Source: Bacillota bacterium (GTDB taxonomy: Bacteria > Bacillota > Clostridia > Lachnospirales > Lachnospiraceae). Taken from it: a DNA stretch of 64,000 nt. Shown piece after piece: positions 62,027-64,000 of this stretch (the first letter of the stretch is position 1; every line of letters begins with the position of its first letter). The notes below the pieces were generated by a model that worked only from the letters and a program-made list of their open reading frames with translations, was not told the DNA's origin and did not search any database. The stretch lies in assembly GCA_023415055.1 (NCBI GenBank), contig JAEZLZ010000058.1, positions 131,406-195,405 of the forward strand, in the 5' to 3' direction. Position numbers and translations under genes: made by a program.

Positions 62027-62487
62027 TACTCCATTAAGGTTGTATTTTTCAATGGTTTAAGCAAATGAGAGCAGCTATTCTGGTATGGCTTAACAAAATG
62101 TTCTAAAACATCCTGTTCCTTTATTATCGCAATACCTTGCTCCTCATCACCTAGCACGAGCAATTGGTCTCCCGCCTTGATATCAAAAACCTTTCGAGCC
62201 TTAGCCGGAATAACAATCTGACCTTTGTCCCCTACGGTTACCATGCCAAATGCATGCTTCCCCTTAGGCGGCACCCCAAGACCATACGTAGTACCTTCAT
62301 AATTGACCAAATCATCCAGCGTCACTCCAAATATTTCTGCTATCCTCTTGCTATTCTCGATATCCGGCAGAGACTCACCAGTCTCCCATTTTGATAATGT
62401 TTGTCGAGACACATTTATCTTTTCTGCCAGTGCCTCTTGGGACATATGATTAATTTTACGCAATTGCAGCAGGTTATCACGAAACAC
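62026..62487 (-). CDS. XRE helix-turn-helix fused to an AbrB/SpoVT-type domain
   Basis: 153 residues. The N-terminal XRE domain (1-62) reads RKINHMSQEALAEKINVSRQ and TLSKWETGESLPDIENSKRI. A swapped-hairpin AbrB domain (about 78-125) reads FGMVTVGDKGQIVIPAKARK and VFDIKAGDQLLVLGD. This gives two potential DNA-binding modules. Its start overlaps the end of the acyltransferase gene by eleven bases, so they are co-transcribed. The target is unknown. Confidence 0.88.
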   Translation of the reverse strand: MFRDNLLQLRKINHMSQEALAEKINVSRQTLSKWETGESLPDIENSKRIAEIFGVTLDDLVNYEGTTYGLGVPPKGKHAFGMVTVGDKGQIVIPAKARKVFDIKAGDQLLVLGDEEQGIAIIKEQDVLEHFVKPYQNSCSHLLKPLKNTTLME

Positions 62488-63562
62488 TTTTTCTCTCCCC
62501 TTTTTTTATACCAAGTACACACCAGCGAAGCAAAGGAACCCTTGATATAATTTCATATAGAAGAAATCCACCGGCAAAAGTCGCTGCTCCGGTTATCAGA
62601 TACGATGGTACGGCTGATACCTTCATATAACGATCCATCCAGTAAGCCACCGCCGCTAACGGCAAGTAATGAAACACATATAAACCGAAGCTTTTCGCAG
62701 TCATCCACTTAGTAAATGCGTTCGTATGATCTCCCCATTTTTTCATTCCTGCAAATAGCGAAAGAATGGCCATCCACCCATAAGCAATAGAGAAGGGACT
62801 ATTCACAACCGGTTCTAATGCGTAGTTTTCCCCAAAATAGTAATAAACATATCCACATCCTAAAACAACGGTCACGATTGTTAAAGCATGCCAATACTTG
62901 CTCAATTTTTCTATCACAGTATCATGTGCAAATACAAGATAACCAAGCAGAAAGCTAAATCCGTATATACCAAATCGATAAACTGCAATGATCGGAGTAT
63001 TCAATACCTGGGCGGTTCCCCATAATGGGATGCCCAAAGCAATGAGAATGATTGGATTTACCCTCTTGCAAATATGATACAGTTTTCCTGTCTCGAATTT
63101 TCGGATGAATGCAAGTCCAAGTGAGAAAATCCAGAGCATCTGGATATACCAGAGTACACCGGTACCAGATACTGCCATGATTAAATACAACATAACTTTT
63201 GGCATCGTATTTGGAAATGTGTCAAAGGCATTGCCGATTGCCATATTAAAATAACCTAAGATCCATTGAAAAACAAACAATCCAACGGTAGATGGAACCA
63301 ATAATTTTCTGGTTCTGCCTGAAATGAATTCTTTGATCGTGTGCTTTTCTAAATAATATCTGGAACTCATACCGGATACTATAAATAAAATTACCATAAA
63401 CCATGGATACAAAATATATTGAAGAGCATCCTGATACTGTACCTCTTGAAATGGGCCAATAACTCCTGCAGTTGCTACTCCATTATACATATAGATCACA
63501 TGATAAATAACTACTAATAAGACGGTAACCCAACGTATATTATCTACATAATACTTTCTCAT
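62477..63562 (-). CDS. Membrane acyltransferase, acyltransferase-3 family
   Basis: 361 residues with about ten membrane segments. The start DNIRWVTVLLVVIYHVIYMY has the essential His of the family in helix 1, and SSRYYLEKHTIKEFISGRTRKLLVP is the typical R-x(3)-R-x-x-x-P region. Such proteins transfer acyl groups to surface glycans, lipids or antibiotics. The substrate is unknown. It is first in a two-gene unit with the XRE-AbrB protein. Confidence 0.88.
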   Translation of the reverse strand: MRKYYVDNIRWVTVLLVVIYHVIYMYNGVATAGVIGPFQEVQYQDALQYILYPWFMVILFIVSGMSSRYYLEKHTIKEFISGRTRKLLVPSTVGLFVFQWILGYFNMAIGNAFDTFPNTMPKVMLYLIMAVSGTGVLWYIQMLWIFSLGLAFIRKFETGKLYHICKRVNPIILIALGIPLWGTAQVLNTPIIAVYRFGIYGFSFLLGYLVFAHDTVIEKLSKYWHALTIVTVVLGCGYVYYYFGENYALEPVVNSPFSIAYGWMAILSLFAGMKKWGDHTNAFTKWMTAKSFGLYVFHYLPLAAVAYWMDRYMKVSAVPSYLITGAATFAGGFLLYEIISRVPLLRWCVLGIKKGERKSVS

Positions 63563-63612
63563 ACATTTCCCACCTCTGCTACTATTTTTAACATATTATA
63601 CTATATTATAAA

Positions 63613-63797
63613 TTATATTACTATCAACTCCTCGTAACATACTTCATTAAAATATGTTAACATAGGTGGCATATATTTATCTTTCCTATCTTTGATAAGA
63701 CTTGTGTAATAGATGAATCCTGTATCAAAAGAACTGGGGCATGGTTTGCGTAACCGGATCTCTCCTGCTTCATAAAGATACAGAACTTGCTGGTAGA
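63613..63797 (-). other. Open frame of unknown origin fused behind the transposase stub
   Basis: One frame reads GILFYQQVLYLYEAGEIRLR, then FDTGFIYYTSLIKDRKDKYM to a stop at 63613. It differs from the transposase frame, so this may be the tail of another broken gene. I do not recognise it. Confidence 0.3.
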
Positions 63798-63938
63798 ACA
63801 GTATCCCTCCAATATGTGGCTCAGCAGTCGGACAGAATCATCTTCAGGTATCAAACCTTCCAAACTTAATGGCAAAACCAGTTGATATCCATCATTAAAT
63901 TCGGTATAATTCTTCTTGTGTAATTGTGTTATTCGCAT
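63798..63938 (-). pseudogene. IS1182-type transposase N-terminal stub
   Basis: ATG at 63938 opens MRITQLHKKNYTEFNDGYQL and continues LVLPLSLEGLIPEDDSVRLL then SHILEG, the conserved start of IS1182-family transposases. Homology stops after about 47 residues and the frame then reads unrelated sequence, so the element is a remnant. Confidence 0.85.
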
Positions 63939-63957
63939 GACCTAATTATACCATTTT

Positions 63958-63979
63958 TGCGGATTCTTCGGAATCCGCA
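63958..63979. terminator. UUCG hairpin near the right edge
   Basis: TGCGGATTC-TTCG-GAATCCGCA is a perfect stem with a stable tetraloop, with T-runs on both sides. It may be a terminator or the end structure of the lost IS element. Confidence 0.7.
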
Positions 63980-64000
63980 TTTTTGATTTTAAGCATAAAA

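Noticed and set aside
1..64000. CRISPR arrays, rRNA, tRNA or complete insertion sequences
   Set aside because: No regular spaced repeats, tRNA cloverleaf or rRNA-like stretch was seen; the only transposase trace is the stub at the right end.

Overview
The window looks like chromosomal DNA of a low-GC anaerobic Firmicute, most likely a plant-fibre-degrading Lachnospiraceae (Clostridium cluster XIVa; the Lachnoclostridium/Anaerocolumna type is my guess). Pointers are the GH39 and GH31 glycosidases, CUT1 and CUT2 sugar ABC importers, T-box leaders, a c-di-GMP-I riboswitch, desulfoferrodoxin, a ferredoxin-type aldo/keto reductase and the rpsF-ssb-rpsR operon. No tRNA or rRNA gene, complete insertion sequence, phage or CRISPR array was seen.

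Left part (1-13 kb). A MATE efflux gene runs off the left edge and is divergent from a MerR regulator across a classic 19-bp-spacer promoter. A SorC-regulated CUT2 operon follows: regulator, lipoprotein, ATPase, permease, a tryptophan-synthase-alpha-like lyase and an FGGY kinase. Then come rpsF-ssb-rpsR, a small membrane protein and a GH39 beta-xylosidase.

Middle-left (13-25 kb). A CheW-MCP pair lies behind a c-di-GMP-I riboswitch. Then come a PadR regulator with its membrane partner, a pyrophosphatase, and a LytTR/GHKL two-component system. That system is bracketed by two matching LytTR-box promoters, each driving a short terminator-ended transcript; this is the best candidate for an undescribed system. 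A YxlE/F/G-like ABC operon under an XRE regulator ends the block.

Middle (25-38.8 kb). A hexitol-type PTS regulon holds mtlA-mtlR and, from a second promoter, IIA, a PfkB kinase, a SorE-like dehydrogenase, HPr and Enzyme I. Both promoters carry the same palindromic operator at the same spacing. Desulfoferrodoxin, a flavin reductase-like protein, a leaderless ArsR-SRPBCC gene and a T-box-controlled short threonyl-tRNA synthetase follow.

Right (38.8-64 kb). A LacI-controlled CUT1 importer with two GH31 glycosidases has a decayed GH13 gene in its leader. A T-box-controlled short alanyl-tRNA synthetase follows, then cheA-cheW-MCP (paralogous to the 13-15 kb pair), a YesN-type regulator whose kinase partner is a wreck, a ferredoxin aldo/keto reductase, a coiled-coil protein of unknown role, and a degraded end with a direct repeat, a SdpI-like protein, an XRE-AbrB fusion, an acyltransferase and a transposase stub.

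Most genes are on the minus strand. Decay is frequent between operons: GNAT, GH13, sensor kinase, transposase and two unidentified remnants. Functions are inferred from reading motifs; no database search was run.
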